A stretch of DNA of 64,000 nt from Aldrovandia affinis. Lineage: Eukaryota > Chordata > Actinopteri > Notacanthiformes > Halosauridae. Numbering within the stretch: the stretch's first letter is position 1; each line of letters starts with the position of its first letter. A model generated the notes under the pieces. It was not told where the DNA came from and did no database searches. It saw nothing but the letters and a program-made list of their open reading frames with translations. The position numbers and the translations under genes are program-made. The stretch lies in the NCBI GenBank assembly GCA_029706075.1, contig JAINUG010000395.1:404061-468060 (forward strand), written 5' to 3'. Of the stretch, positions 53,501 to 64,000 are shown one piece after another.

Positions 53501-55921
53501 TGTCTCGGGGGCTGGTTTCCAGAACTCTCACTGTGGGGAGTGGCGAGTGTCTCTGTATGAATGGGTAAGAGAACTCGAACTGTAAAGTTTGAGTGTCTCA
53601 GTATGCATGGGTGGGAAGGTCACTGGATATGTGTGTGTGCCTGGGGAGGTTCCAGGGGAACTCCGGAATAAGAGGCGCGGTGTCCCATAAGTTATGATTA
53701 TTTTAGCTTGTTATTTTTTAGTTAGTTGTTTTTACCCGAAAGCTTTGCGTTGTAGGGTGAAGATTTTGTGTTTGTGTTTGTTATATGTTAACCTGCTACT
53801 CCCACTGTCTCTTCCCCATGTCTGGGGGGAGAGACAGAAAAATAAATAAATAAAAATCCGGTCCGTAGACCGACAAACTCCACTCCGTGTCTCCAGTCTG
53901 CTCTGTTTGTATGCATACACAATTTTGATACATGACCATTCACAAATATACAACTTTTCCCAAAGATACAAGTAATTCCCATGCAGAATTGGGTGTCATA
54001 TTTAGTACTTTTAAATGTGTTTAAAAAAGGACAACAAACATTCCTCACACAACACACATGAAAAATTGAAAGTGGCAGACTGACTAAGGAGCCTTGTTGA
54101 TACTCACATCGTCTGTAATACACAGGTAGATTATTCTGTCATGACAGATATAGTGAAACAGATAGCTGCAGATAGGGGAAGAGATGGGGGAGGAGAGTAA
54201 AAACTGATTTACTTACAATTTAAAATCATTTTATCAAAGTCCAGCTGTGCAACGGAGTATATAAATAATGTTGCATGCTGGTTTACATTGGGGCCAAAGC
54301 AAATACAGTGGGTATTAATTGTATTGGCATTTTTCACATTTTATTTTTGTACGTCATGGAATCAAAATTAATTTAATTGGGATTTCCTGCCACTGATCAA
54401 CACAAAATACTCTATAATGTCAAATAAAAAAACAACTCTAAAGCTTTTTCTTAATTGCAAATTAAAAAACGGACAATAATTGATTACATAAGTATTCTGT
54501 ATTCACCCCCACCCCCCTTGATTATTACTTGGTAGAAGCACCTTTAGCTGAAATTACAGCTATTTGGGTAAGTCTCTAGCAGCTTTTCACACCTGGACAC
54601 TGCAATGTTCACTCATTGTTCTTTACAAAATTGCTCAAGTTCCATAAGGTTGGATGGGGGCCATTGGTGAACATCAATTTTCAAATATTTCTACAGATTC
54701 TTAATGGGATTGAGGTCTGGGCTTTGCCACTTCAGGACAGATTTTTTGTTTGTTTTTAAATCACTCCAATGTGGCTTTTACTGTATGCTTTGGGTCATTG
54801 GCCTGCTGGAATATAAATCTTCCTCCACATCCCTGGTCTCTGGCAGACTGCAGCAGGTTTTCCTCCAAGATTTGACTATATCTTCCTCCATCCATTTTCC
54901 TAAAAATTTAATCTTTATCTCATTAGACCATAGAATCTTCCTCCGCTTAGAGATTTTGAGAATCTCCCACATGCCATCTGTCAAACTAAGCGAGTTTTCT
55001 TCAACAATGGTTTTATTTTTGCCACCCTCCCATGAAACGCAGATTTGTGAAGTGACTGGCTATTATTGTCCCATGGACAGTTTATCCCATCCCTGCCATG
55101 GAAGACTAACACTGTCAGAGTTTTCACAGACCTCCTGGTGACCTCCCTAACAAGTGCCCTTCTCACATGGATGCTCAGTTTTGGAGGGACAGCCTGTTCT
55201 AGGCAAATTCACAGTTGTGCCATATTCTCTCTGTTTCTTTATGATTAAGACTTTGAAATCTTATATCCTTCACCTGATTGGTGCTTTTGAAGAACTTTCT
55301 CATTGGTCTTCATGATGAAGCTCTTGTTTGGAAATGTACTAACCAACTGTGGGACCTCTCACAGACAGGTGTATTTAATTAGAAATAATTAGAAAGATCT
55401 TAATTGTACACAGTTGGACTCCAATCAAATAATTATGTGACCTCTGCAGACAACTGATTGCACTGGTTTATTTAGGTGTGTCTTAGCAAAATGGTTGAAT
55501 ACTTATGGAATTCATTATCGTCTGATTTTTATTTGTAATTAATTTAGAAAAAGCTTTAAGCTTTGACATTATTTAGTATTTTGAAGCAAGAAATCCCAAT
55601 TAGTAGCAAGAAATCACAATTAAATCAAATCTGATTCCATGTTTTAACAAAATAAAATGTGGAAAAAGTCGAAGGGGGTCGAATAATTTTTATAACCACT
55701 CTACCACAACAAGAAGTTGAAACCTCTCAGTACATCTACTGGTCCTGTCAAATATGACCTGCAGAGGAGTCTCACCTGCCATGGGAGTAGGTGAGTTTGT
55801 TGTTCTCTGAAGGTATTTTGGCCAAGATCTGCTCTGTCACCTCCAGGAAGTTCCCGCCACACCAGGCATGTTTGGCCAGAATGGTGGTACTTCGCGCCAC
55901 CACCGCAAAAAGGATTGCCAT
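50586..55921 (-). CDS. vamp7: Vesicle-associated membrane protein 7 (longin R-SNARE), seven coding exons
   Basis: Membrane-anchored R-SNARE that drives fusion of late endosomes and lysosomes with each other and the plasma membrane. Exons in order of translation: 55921-55776, 54165-54108, 52399-52262, 51390-51300, 51071-51004, 50875-50783, 50654-50586. All joins are GT-AG and in frame: 663 nt, 220 residues, the length of human VAMP7. Longin domain 1-120 (starts [20 protein letters not shown]; includes NYLFHYIC-like [20 protein letters not shown]). SNARE motif about 125-185, with the zero-layer arginine at Arg150 ([20 protein letters not shown]). Transmembrane helix about 189-210 ([17 protein letters not shown]). 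C-terminus [11 protein letters not shown]. The most divergent part is the linker 119-128 ([10 protein letters not shown]), which is variable in the family. Intron 1 carries a 1.4-kb Tc1-like element; intron 3 (between 52262 and 51390) and the other introns contain no extra exons. Orthology is near certain. Confidence 0.97.
52577..52777. mobile_element. hAT-type palindromic MITE, 201 bp, in vamp7 intron 2
   Basis: The ends are CAGGTGTCAAACTCATTCC and, in reverse complement, CAGGGGTGTCAAACTCATTC. The halves pair almost throughout (both include GTGTATGCAGGTTTTTGTTG and a GTGATTTCA element). CAGGGGTGTCAAACTC is a known hAT MITE terminus in vertebrates. The flanks share TAGAT within an expected 8-bp duplication, but it is imperfect. 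Confidence 0.8.
52800..53930 (-). repeat. Putative solo LTR or other long repeat in vamp7 intron 2
   Basis: About 1.1 kb with features of an LTR on the plus strand: a TATTTAAGAGC motif at 53102, repeated GAGTGTCTC/GAACTCTCACT modules at 53440-53600, and AATAAATAAATAAA at 53839-53852 followed by a GTCTCCAGTCTGCTCTG stretch. No target-site duplication and no paired LTR could be found, and no coding remains are present. Strand is uncertain, and the call rests on layout alone. Confidence 0.3.
54306..55701 (-). mobile_element. Tc1/mariner-like element, decayed, in vamp7 intron 1
   Basis: Left end CAGTGGGTATTAATTGTATT; right end, reverse complement, GAGTGGTTATAAAAATTATT. Each is flanked by TA (54304-54305 and 55702-55703). 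On the minus strand, about 54721-54692 reads PDLNPIKNL followed by a stop, the degenerate version of the Tc1 transposase PDLNPIEN motif, with the catalytic Glu replaced by Lys. Total length 1396 bp, within the usual Tc1 range, so it is a full-length but dead copy. The plus-strand frame at 54704-55141 is an antisense artefact. Confidence 0.8.
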
Positions 55922-57270
55922 GGCAACAGGAGTAGTAATCCAGGCACTGGTCACAGTTCGACGGTATGGGGTTGGTCAAAGCATAACTCTAATGATTGAG
56001 GTCAATTGCAAAGTAGAACAGAAATGTAGGTAGCCTTCTCATGACAAACTGATAGACATGAACCGAGCTTTTTTGTACATTATCTATGCATCATAACAGA
56101 ATATGTAGCCAACTGGCAGAATTCGCACATGCCTTGTGCACAACTTCCTGGTTATCTGTAAGTCACTAATTTAGCTAACGTTACGCATGGTAGCTATCTA
56201 GATTGCTAGCTCGCCAACTTTCCCTGCGTTATAGGTACGATGTGCAGCTGCCAACGATGTATATTGCAGTGTTACTACACTGGTCTCTTGCACGAACTAT
56301 GATGAATCTTATCGTTTTTAAATGCACTTTTTGTAAGTTGCTCTGGATAAGAGCGGCTACTAAATTCCATAAATGTAAATGCTAACGTTTGTTAACTTAG
56401 CTAACGTAGTTACCTAGTTAGATGCTAATGAACTTCAATCAATGTCAAACTTAAAGACAATAGATAAGAGCCATTACATAGCATATGGGATATATTTAGC
56501 TAAAACAAAGGCTTAGTCACATGATATTTTGTATGATTTGTATTCTGGCTACCTAGGGTCTAGCTAGCTAAATCGCTGTTTGTCGTTAAGTTAGCTTAGC
56601 GTCGGCCATCTGAATCAGAACAGTCAATGTGTCTCAGTTTTCCATACGACCAGATGCATACAGAGGACTAGGAATTATTGCATAGCTGCTGTAGTGCTAC
56701 TTGATAAAAAGATAGTAACTTACCTGTCCTAGGTAGAGAGATTTAACCACACTCGAATATAGATAAAACTACCTCGGTAGCCGGGTAGCAAGCTAGTTAG
56801 GTTGTGGGGCTATAGCTGGTAACCCGTCATTCTCTAACTGCATTCAGAAATGTCATATTTTCACTTTCATTACCTGATTGCTAGCTAGCCAGCTACATGT
56901 CAACAAACCAGCTAACGTTACAGTAGCTAGCTATACATGTTTGTTAACTTAACAGAACTAACGTTAGTTAGCTGCCTGACAGGCACCGGACATCGGAGTA
57001 TCAACTACGTTAATATTGCAGCAATGTGGAAAAGCGTATCTACCTACTGTGCAATAAATCCAAATAACTGGTTTTAACATGAGGGTGCCAGAAATTATTC
57101 CTGCCCAGTCATCATCTGTTAGTGTTTACCAGCCACTGGCTGCCGCATCTACGCTGTATGTGGACCACACCCACCAGCTATTTGTGGGATATGTAGTTCA
57201 GTGCTGCAAAAACTACAAGAACGGATTGATAGTTTTCTCCTCGAGCCCAAGTAAAACTTGGTGATTGGTC
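55922..57270 (-). promoter_or_regulatory. vamp7 5' flank: candidate promoter and 5' UTR exons
   Basis: Upstream of the vamp7 start codon (minus strand). Candidate donors of non-coding exons are AGGACAG/GTAAGT (last exon base 56724, strong) and GTGGCTG/GTAAAC (last exon base 57130). A minus-strand CCAAT box lies at 57268-57264. The stretch 56160-56990 is full of GCTAGC and TAACGTTA-type words (for example TAGCTAACGTTACG near 56172 and ACTAACGTTAGTTAGC near 56957), a composition often seen near fish gene starts. A LINE-type tail (56331-56385) interrupts it. The transcription start is not fixed. Confidence 0.35.
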
Positions 57271-58445
57271 TTAACGCAAAAGGTGACATATCTGTATTAA
57301 TCATAATTTGACTCAATAGATACTCTTGCATGTGGAATCCACATTTCCAATTCCTTTACCGGATTGAGAGGGAGAGCAAATAAGCAATGTAATACTACCA
57401 ATAGCCTACAATACAATGTCACATGCAGTGCAGAATCATTACTAGAATTGTATGAACTGCTGCAAATAACGATACTCACTTAAATGAAATCAATTCGCTT
57501 TTTTGTGACTTGTGAGAGGTGAAATAACCAGTTTCCATTAATAATTAGAATATGAAATAAGATCCAGGTCGTAAAAGACTATTCTACACCAAATAATCAT
57601 ATTTCCATAAACATGCGCTGCAAAATGCAATGACGACAATTCCCAGATTACAACTCACATATGACATTTATGCTAGATAATGTATCACACTTAGGCTAGT
57701 ACTAGCAGCAGGACGTTCAAAATAGTTGACCTCAAATGTTTTACATTGATAATAGCCTAATCTAAAATATTAGCATGACTAAATAATGCGTCAGGCAAAA
57801 GGAAAATAAATCACCAGGATAATCCACCACTGGCTAGCTCAGACGCAAACTGTCCGGAGAAGGAGAGCGTTATCACAAGTGACGGAGTCCTGTCAGACCA
57901 ATCACCCGCCACAGCGGCAGACCTGAAAAAGTTGAGTCCCTGCACTTATTTTAATTCAAGCACCGAATTAGCCGTGATTTTGCCCCAACAGATTTACACA
58001 GATTTAGTCAGGAGATTTAGGGACCTCTAGCAGTCCCATGAGTGAATGGGGAGTCACAAGTCACATATTTATAAAAAACGAAGACAAATGTGTCCTTAAA
58101 TTACACATTCATTCTCATTATACATCTCCATATGCCACACATTCCAATTATTCAAAATCGCAAATATGATGGGAGTCAATTGCCAAATAACGTACAAAGA
58201 CAAACTACACAACAAAATAATACAGACTAATTTAGAACGTCTTTTCTGGCTAGACATTAAGATAATGAAATAAAGATGAATATTGACTTGGAAGGTCTTT
58301 ATTTTTTAACGCAATGCTGGTGAAGCAGCAAGTTTTGGTAGCAAGAAAGGACACAAAAATGAACTTTTGATAGTGAGAGAAAATGAGCAAAACGGCATGT
58401 GTCACCTACAGTTCAGCACCAAACCTACATTCAGTGGGCAAAAAT
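57271..58445. other. Gene-free DNA upstream of vamp7
   Basis: AT-rich DNA with a GC-richer patch at 57830-57915. A CCAAT at 57898-57902 could belong to a plus-strand promoter, but no plus-strand gene was found downstream. Confidence 0.4.
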
Positions 58446-58628
58446 TCATATTAAATTAGTATCTCCCAACACAGAGATATCCATAAAGCCTGTGCTAAAT
58501 GGAGTCTCCCCATCGTCTTTTTCAGAGGTCAAAAAGACAGGAATCCGGCGTTTCTTCAGCCACGTGTGGAAGACCTTGAAATACAGCACCCTCTGCTGCT
58601 GCTGCTGCTGCCTCTCCGTGGAGACGGA
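58446..58628 (-). other. Unidentified open stretch with (CAG)n, 60 residues, minus strand
   Basis: On the minus strand an open frame runs from after a TAA (58631-58629) to TGA at 58448-58446. It begins SVSTERQQQQQQ, then VLYFKVFHTWLKKRRIPVF and LTSEKDDGETPFSTGFMD, and ends ISVLGDTNLI. It has no ATG near its beginning, and only a weak acceptor (CCACGGAG) precedes the Gln run. The composition reads like a real C-terminal exon, but I do not recognise the family, and no further exons were found to the right. The (CTG/CAG)6 repeat is at 58591-58612. It could equally be chance. Confidence 0.25.
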
Positions 58629-59016
58629 TTAAGATCTATTAAGATCTATCCAGCATCTATGCAAACATCACTCAAAAGCCAAGACATTCACATACACAAA
58701 ACATCATACACATGCCTTAAAGTTATTTAATTACTGCCAAAATGAAGGAAACCTTCAGCAATGCATTTCCCAGAAACATGACCAGCACTGTTCCAATGCA
58801 ATGTATATTTATCTATATTCATTCAACATTCAAAACCAATAAAACACACACACACTGAACTCAGCATGCACAACTGTAACTAATTGCCCCTCCAAACTAC
58901 CCTCTGCAGCATCACGCTTTCCAGTAATAAAGTAGAGATTCCCCACAGCTGGCAGATGATCTGATTGCTGGCAGCTGCGTTTGTGGCCAGGTAGAGAGCA
59001 ACTTTGCAGGTATGTA

Positions 59017-59745
59017 CAGCCGTGGCCAAAAGTTTTGAGAATGACACAAGTATTGGTTTTCACAAAGTTTGCTGCTTCAATGTTTTTAGATCTTTTTGTC
59101 AGATGTTACTATGGTATACTGAAGTATAATTACAAGCATTTCACAAGTGTCAAAGGCTTTTATTGACAATTACATGAAGTTTATGCAAAGAGTCAATATT
59201 TGCAGTGTTGACCCTTCTTTTTCAAGACCTCTGCAATTCGCCCTGGCATGCTGTCAATGAACTTCTGGGCCACATCCGGACTGATGGCAGCCCATTCTTG
59301 CATAATCAATGCTTGGAGTTTGTCAGAATTTGTGGGTTTTTGTTTGTCCACCCGCCACTTGAGGATTGACCACAAGTTCTCAATGGGATTAAGGTCTGGG
59401 GAGTTTCCTGGCCATGGACCCAAAATGTCGATGTTTTGTTCCCCGAGCCACTTAGTTATCACTTTTGCCTTATTGCAAGGTGCTCCATCATGCTGGAAAA
59501 GGCATTGTTCGTCACCAAACTGTTCTTGGATGGTTGGGAGAAGTTGCTCTCGGAGGATGTTTTGGTACCATTCTTTATTCATGGCTGTGTTCTTAGGCAA
59601 AATTGTGAGTGAGCCCACTCCCTTGGCTGAGAAGCAACCCCACACATGAATGGTCTCAAGATGCTTTACTGTTGGCATGACACAGGACTGATGGTAGCGC
59701 TCACCTTTTCTTCTCCGGACAAGCTTTTTTCCGGATGCCCCAAAT
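59017..59745 (-). mobile_element. Tc1-like transposon, 5'-truncated
   Basis: The left end, CAGCCGTGGCCAAAAGTTTTG, follows TA at 59015-59016 and is a well-known fish Tc1 terminus (GTGGCCAAAAGTTTTGAGAATG type). The element carries the second half of an antisense transposase. Similarity stops around 59745-59790, and no matching right-hand inverted repeat is present, so the N-terminal half of the gene and one terminus are lost. Confidence 0.85.
59193..59678 (-). pseudogene. Tc1 transposase, C-terminal half (161 residues)
   Basis: The open frame reads WGCFSAKGVGSLTILP, then QCLFQHDGAPCNKAKV with the second catalytic Asp, then GNSPDLNPIENLWSILKWRV with the catalytic Glu of the DD34E triad, and ends LKKKGQHCKY. 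Full Tc1 transposases are about 340 residues. The DNA-binding domain and first catalytic Asp are missing because the element is truncated, so this half cannot act alone. The frame itself has no stop, which suggests a fairly young insertion. Confidence 0.9.
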
Positions 59746-59789
59746 AAATCAAATTTGCCAATACATCTAGCTGACGTGAGTTTTTTTGT

Positions 59790-62700
59790 GGTTTTTCACC
59801 CTCTGAGGAGCAAATCCAAAAGCAGGGGAATATTCAGTAGCTAACTAGCTTTTGTTAGCTTTTGTTCATTTTAAGCGTTGGGTAAAGCTGCATTGGGCCA
59901 GCGTATGCTTAGGGTAGCGGAGGAATATTTAAATTAGGGACTTAAATTACTGTGTTAAAATGCTAGAAGCGTTTAAAAAAATATATATTTTTGTGACTGG
60001 AGGCTGTCATATTGAATGGGGGTTATGACACCGTTGGGATTACTGAAACCTGTCTTGGGGATGTTGTATCTGTCGATGCGAAATGCGATATTTTTGACCA
60101 GGAATGTGAGATATCTTTGCCCAAATGCTCACTGCCTGCGCAACATGTAATTCTGTGATTAATTGATTATGTAATGTAACTTCAGATAATTCAAATTAAG
60201 ATATATAATATCTTTTTTAGAATGCTTCAATCTGTAAATTACTGAAAATATCATGCAATTTAATTGCAAATGATTTATAACATTTCAAAATTTTGTAACA
60301 TACCTAGATATTGTACTGTATTTGTATAGATTTGTTCTTGCACTTACCTCAGCACTGGTTATGCTCTTGGATGCTTGTTTAGTAGGGAGATGTACTTATG
60401 ATTTCTGGTGACTAGCAGTTCTCTTGCTTACCTACGTTAAATGCACTTATTGTAAGTCGCTTTGGATAAAAGCATCTGCTAAATGACTGTAATGTAATGA
60501 ATGTGAATAAAAAAACGAAAATCATATGCTGATGGTTCTGCTTGCAACTTTATTCTTGCAGCATCTGTGAGGCCATTGACAGCTACAGTACATATAGAAC
60601 CGTAGGCAGAGGTCTACATCGACCGAGATTTGACTAAGTAATGGACATTCAACGATAACAATGCACAATTTGACTACATTACAGAGGGAATAGTGAGAGG
60701 GCTATAGAGCTAAGAAGAAGCAACAAAGGTGAAAGTTTGATGACACAGAGATGCCGTTCTGAGGCAATACATGCACAAAACTGTACAAGTACACTGATGA
60801 GATGTTATTTTGTGATGTAAAATTAATCTCAGCACATCTAAGAATGTAAGTCAAAAGTACACCTCAACAAAACCATCATCTTTATGAACAGTTAGAACAG
60901 TCTGTCAAAGCAAGACAAAAGTGGAGGCACACACTGAAACCTATTTGCTGTGGAATCAATGAGCGTTATTAATGGCTGAGGTTTCCCTGGGTGTTGTTCA
61001 GCAGGGGGAAAAAATGGTGACGGTTTTGAAGTTTCGGTCAGTCTCCAGGGTGTGTGCATGGTTGCCTTATTGACAAATACGTTGCTATTCCAACAGAACC
61101 ACTGCATTGTGGAAGACAATCCCATGGTTGTTGGACACAGGAAATTACTCTCTGAGCTGTGGGCTGTGGCGTGCTGCTTATCACGGCTCCAGGACTGTGG
61201 CAGGAGCCTTACAGTGCAGCAGCCATTCGTCTCGAATTTGCCTATGATTAAAAGCTCACGTCACGGACATCGATATTGTGTCGTTTTCGTGCTTTAAAAT
61301 CTCCGCCACTGTGACGCGGTGCAGGTTGCTTTTGGCAATACATTCTGCTGGCTTTTTCCTCCTGCAACACAAATGCCCAATTGTACTCCAGCCCATTGCC
61401 CCATTGCAATACCATTACTGCGCTATGTCATGTATTGTGGCCAGCGGTTAACTGTGACACACTGTACTGTATAAACGGGTAACGGTCACACGGTGTACGG
61501 TATACGTCCTTTTCCACTCAATCCTGATCTAGGGGCGTCTGCAATGTATTCAGGGTTTTATTACAGAAATGCACTTGAGCACCAGATCCAGTTAAACCAA
61601 CCATCGTCTTCATTGAGCAAATGTAGCCTCTTCATCGCAGTTCTTACGGCGCTAGACGTTTGAGAGGAGCCTGAGACCCTGCTGAAGGGCAGCTGCTTGG
61701 AACGCTGGTCTCGACAATCCTGGTGTACATGTTTGCTGAAACCAATGCTATATCTATACATATTTTCTTTGGTCTATCAATCCAGTAAATCGACCCCAAT
61801 TTGAGCCAATTTTGGGGAAAGACTGGAAAAGTATTCCCTGAGCCCCTACAAGGTGATCAAGCTGAGCTCCTGAAAAACTGTGGAACGGAGAAAATGCAGA
61901 CAGTGCATGGAAAAAAAATAGCTCGGTATATGCAAACACAGTGGAAAAAAATAGACCAGCACTCTTAATGGTGACAGGGTGACTCTTGTGATGGCCAGCT
62001 CTGCATATCTGTTTGCAAGAATCATGCTTATGAAGGCTAATGGAATATGATATGAAATATAAGGTGGATACAGTATAAACCACACATTTTAATATTTAAC
62101 TTTGTGAGATTAAAAAATATATATTTATTTTATGTATGGATATGAGGTGAGGAGCATTGAGGGAGAAGCTTAGTTATTTAGAACGGAAATAACCTCACAC
62201 TGTCATTATTACAGCACATTAACAGCCAGGGAAATTTAATTACGAAGTATGATTTTCTTTCTTCCGAAAGAAACCCCCCATTATATCTGGATATTTCACA
62301 GTAAAAGTGTGGCTCCCATGTCAAATTGCCTAGGGTTATGCCCACATTCAAGCTAAGCCAGTGGCAATATTCCAGTCTCACCCAATCAGCTGCATATCTG
62401 TTATTCGCTCAAAATGGTGATGGGGGGATTATTTCACATTTCACTATTTCTATTTCACAAACAAGTTAATTTTAAACATTCATAAATGACAACACAACAA
62501 TCTTGAAGTGCCCTCAAAGAACAAATATATTAATTTTCAAATCGGTCAAGACACCTGGAAGTGGAAATGCAATTCAGAGACAGAAGCTTTTTATAGCACA
62601 CCATCATGTCTATCCACAGTGTAATTGTGTGTTGTATTATGGCATGTGTTTATCAACACCAACCACTTTGCTTAGGTAATGGTTTAGGATAATTCACAAG

Positions 62701-62990
62701 AAGGAATACAAATTAAAACCTATCAAAAATACTAGTCCATATTCCTTCCTAAGACATTTGGAGCTGAAGCAATTGTAAATTAACTTCTTTTATGAAATTG
62801 AAGGTTTGCAAACAGCTTCAATGAACCTGCAGAGCTTTCAGCCATTATGATATGGCCATTAGAAAACACAAAAACAGAAGAATCACAATAAAAGGAAAGC
62901 ATGCTGGTTCCATAGTGTTGACAAAAACACCAGTGATAGAAATACTGTGAATGTATCATGAAAGAACTGAGGAGGTAGATAGATAATCAT
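59790..62990. other. Gene-free DNA
   Basis: A LINE-type tail (60438-60500, GTAAGTCGCTTTGGATAAAAG, then ATCTGCTAAATGACTG) is the only element I can name. Open frames on the minus strand (60892-61125, 61754-62083) look random. A TA-rich tract lies at 62110-62135. Confidence 0.45.
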
Positions 62991-63396
62991 ACAGCTCAAA
63001 TAAAATGTGCCTGGATAATGCATCCATGCTGTTATATAATAGTGTGCCCCCCCCAAAGCGAGAGGAACCAAAGCAGAGCACGTTTGTGCTGGGGTGGGTT
63101 TACGCCGCAGTGACTCAAGGCAACATGCTGCTCTGCTGTCGTGCGTGCAGACCCATGTTCTCTCGGCTCTGGGGGCGTGGCGTCCGACTCCTTTCTGCCC
63201 CAGAGGCCACAGCCTTTCAGAGCCCCATGCCCGAACCCAGACAACAGGCAGGATCATACAATCCCCTTCCCCTTCAGTGGAGTTTCTGGGATGCGGGCAG
63301 TGATAGTGGAAGATACCACTGGTTTGTGGTTTGTCCAGGACCATGTGTGGGGCAAAGAAGCCATTTTGATTTCTGTATTCTCTGGCTATAAAAGTG
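62991..63396. other. GC-richer block of unknown nature
   Basis: The sequence from about 63040 to 63300 is clearly richer in G+C than the flanks and is open on both strands (63005-63391 plus; 63494-62883 minus). Neither translation resembles a family I know. It could be a repeat, a regulatory block or a degenerate gene. No call is made. Confidence 0.25.
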
Positions 63397-63515
63397 GTTC
63401 TGTGTGGCTCAGTAGGGAAAGCATGGCCTTGGCAACGTTTAGGTTGTGGGTTCAATTCCCACAACCACATGTACTGAAAAATGTATGCATTCATTACTGT
63501 AAGTCGTAACTATTC
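63397..63515 (+). mobile_element. tRNA-headed SINE (family 2), second copy
   Basis: GTTCTGTGTGGCTCAGTAGGG, AAAGCATGGCCTTGGCAAC and GGTTGTGGGTTCAATTCCC (B box) match the head at 46551-46690. The body ATGTACTGAAAAATGTATGC then ATTACTGTAAGTCG also matches that copy, read in the same direction. The tail is cut off after GTAAGTCG. Confidence 0.7.
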
Positions 63516-64000
63516 TTCATTGACTTAGGCCACAAGAATAATGCAGCAGTACGTATGGGTTCTGTGCCAGTCACACATGCCATCACTGATCGGTTCAGAG
63601 AGCTCCAGAGAATGAGTCGCCCATTCGGCAGACAGGTTTGGATCCTCATCGCTTCGGCTTCAGATGAAGTCGCCCTAACGAGCTGCTTAAAATGGGAAAA
63701 AATCTAACTATTCAATGACCCAGACAGGGCTATTCCCCTGTATACCCATCAGTATTGAAATCATTTCTGCCTTTCAGTAAAACACACTATTGTCACATAT
63801 AGTTATGAGAATGGATACAGAAATACCAAAATGATGTTGGAATGTGAGTTTCTGGTACATTGACATTTAACAGTATTGCTGTTTTTTTAACCCTACATAT
63901 ATCAAACAATTATTTTCTAATTTCTAACAAATTTTTACATTTATGTTAAGAAATGCACACATTACTTCTGGTTACACCTCACACAAAACGTTTATTCACA
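63516..64000. other. Window end, nothing recognised
   Basis: AT-rich DNA. I see no gene, and the window stops here without cutting any feature I can name. Confidence 0.4.

Noticed and set aside
54704-55141. 145-residue plus-strand frame
   Set aside because: It is antisense to a degenerate Tc1 transposase (PDLNPIKNL then stop on the other strand).
59248-59649. 133-residue plus-strand frame
   Set aside because: Antisense of the Tc1 transposase frame on the minus strand, which carries the real motifs.
63405-63470. Possible tRNA gene on the plus strand
   Set aside because: Same family 2 SINE head as at 46551-46690, not a complete cloverleaf.

Overview
The window is nuclear DNA of a ray-finned (teleost) fish. 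The evidence is three intron-containing vertebrate genes with GT-AG introns, long dinucleotide microsatellites, abundant Tc1/mariner, hAT-like and piggyBac debris, tRNA-derived SINEs whose tail matches the fish L2/UnaL2 type, and an L2-like LINE. The species cannot be fixed. The SINE/LINE tail is common in early-branching teleosts such as eels and tarpons, but this is only a hint.

Layout. Positions 1-4600 hold no gene I can support. A GC- and CpG-richer block (about 4600-5313) ends in a strong splice donor and may be the first non-coding exon of the plastin gene. From 9752 to 27788 on the plus strand lies a complete 15-coding-exon plastin gene (627 residues, closest to plastin-3, pls3), with a 3' UTR to about 28.97 kb. 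From 33198 to 38959, also plus strand, lies a complete six-coding-exon cyclic-nucleotide-gated channel alpha subunit (678 residues, closest to CNGA2, the olfactory channel). From 38960 to 50585 the DNA is mostly mobile elements: a SINE, an antisense L2-like LINE, and an antisense piggyBac element whose transposase keeps its catalytic aspartates but has one frameshift and one stop codon. From 55921 down to 50586 on the minus strand lies a complete seven-coding-exon vamp7 gene (220 residues, a longin R-SNARE). The last 8 kb hold a truncated Tc1 element, SINE pieces and one unidentified open stretch on the minus strand.

The three genes do not form a pathway: actin bundling, cAMP-gated cation conduction and late-endosomal vesicle fusion. 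Their human orthologues PLS3, CNGA2 and VAMP7 are all on the long arm of the X chromosome, so the window probably keeps part of an old vertebrate linkage group. cnga2 and vamp7 are convergent.

I found no sign of an undescribed multi-gene system. The more unusual items are structural: a nested foldback at 29353-29779 with a perfect 68-bp outer arm; a minisatellite split by a Tc1-like insertion; a repeat block present on both sides of the putative pls3 promoter, with a 55-bp unit amplified in only one copy; a piggyBac gene whose start codon appears to sit alone before an intron; two SINE families sharing one LINE-type tail; and a few unexpected residues in pls3 and cnga2. Gene models were built by reading splice sites and frames by eye; database searches were not possible.
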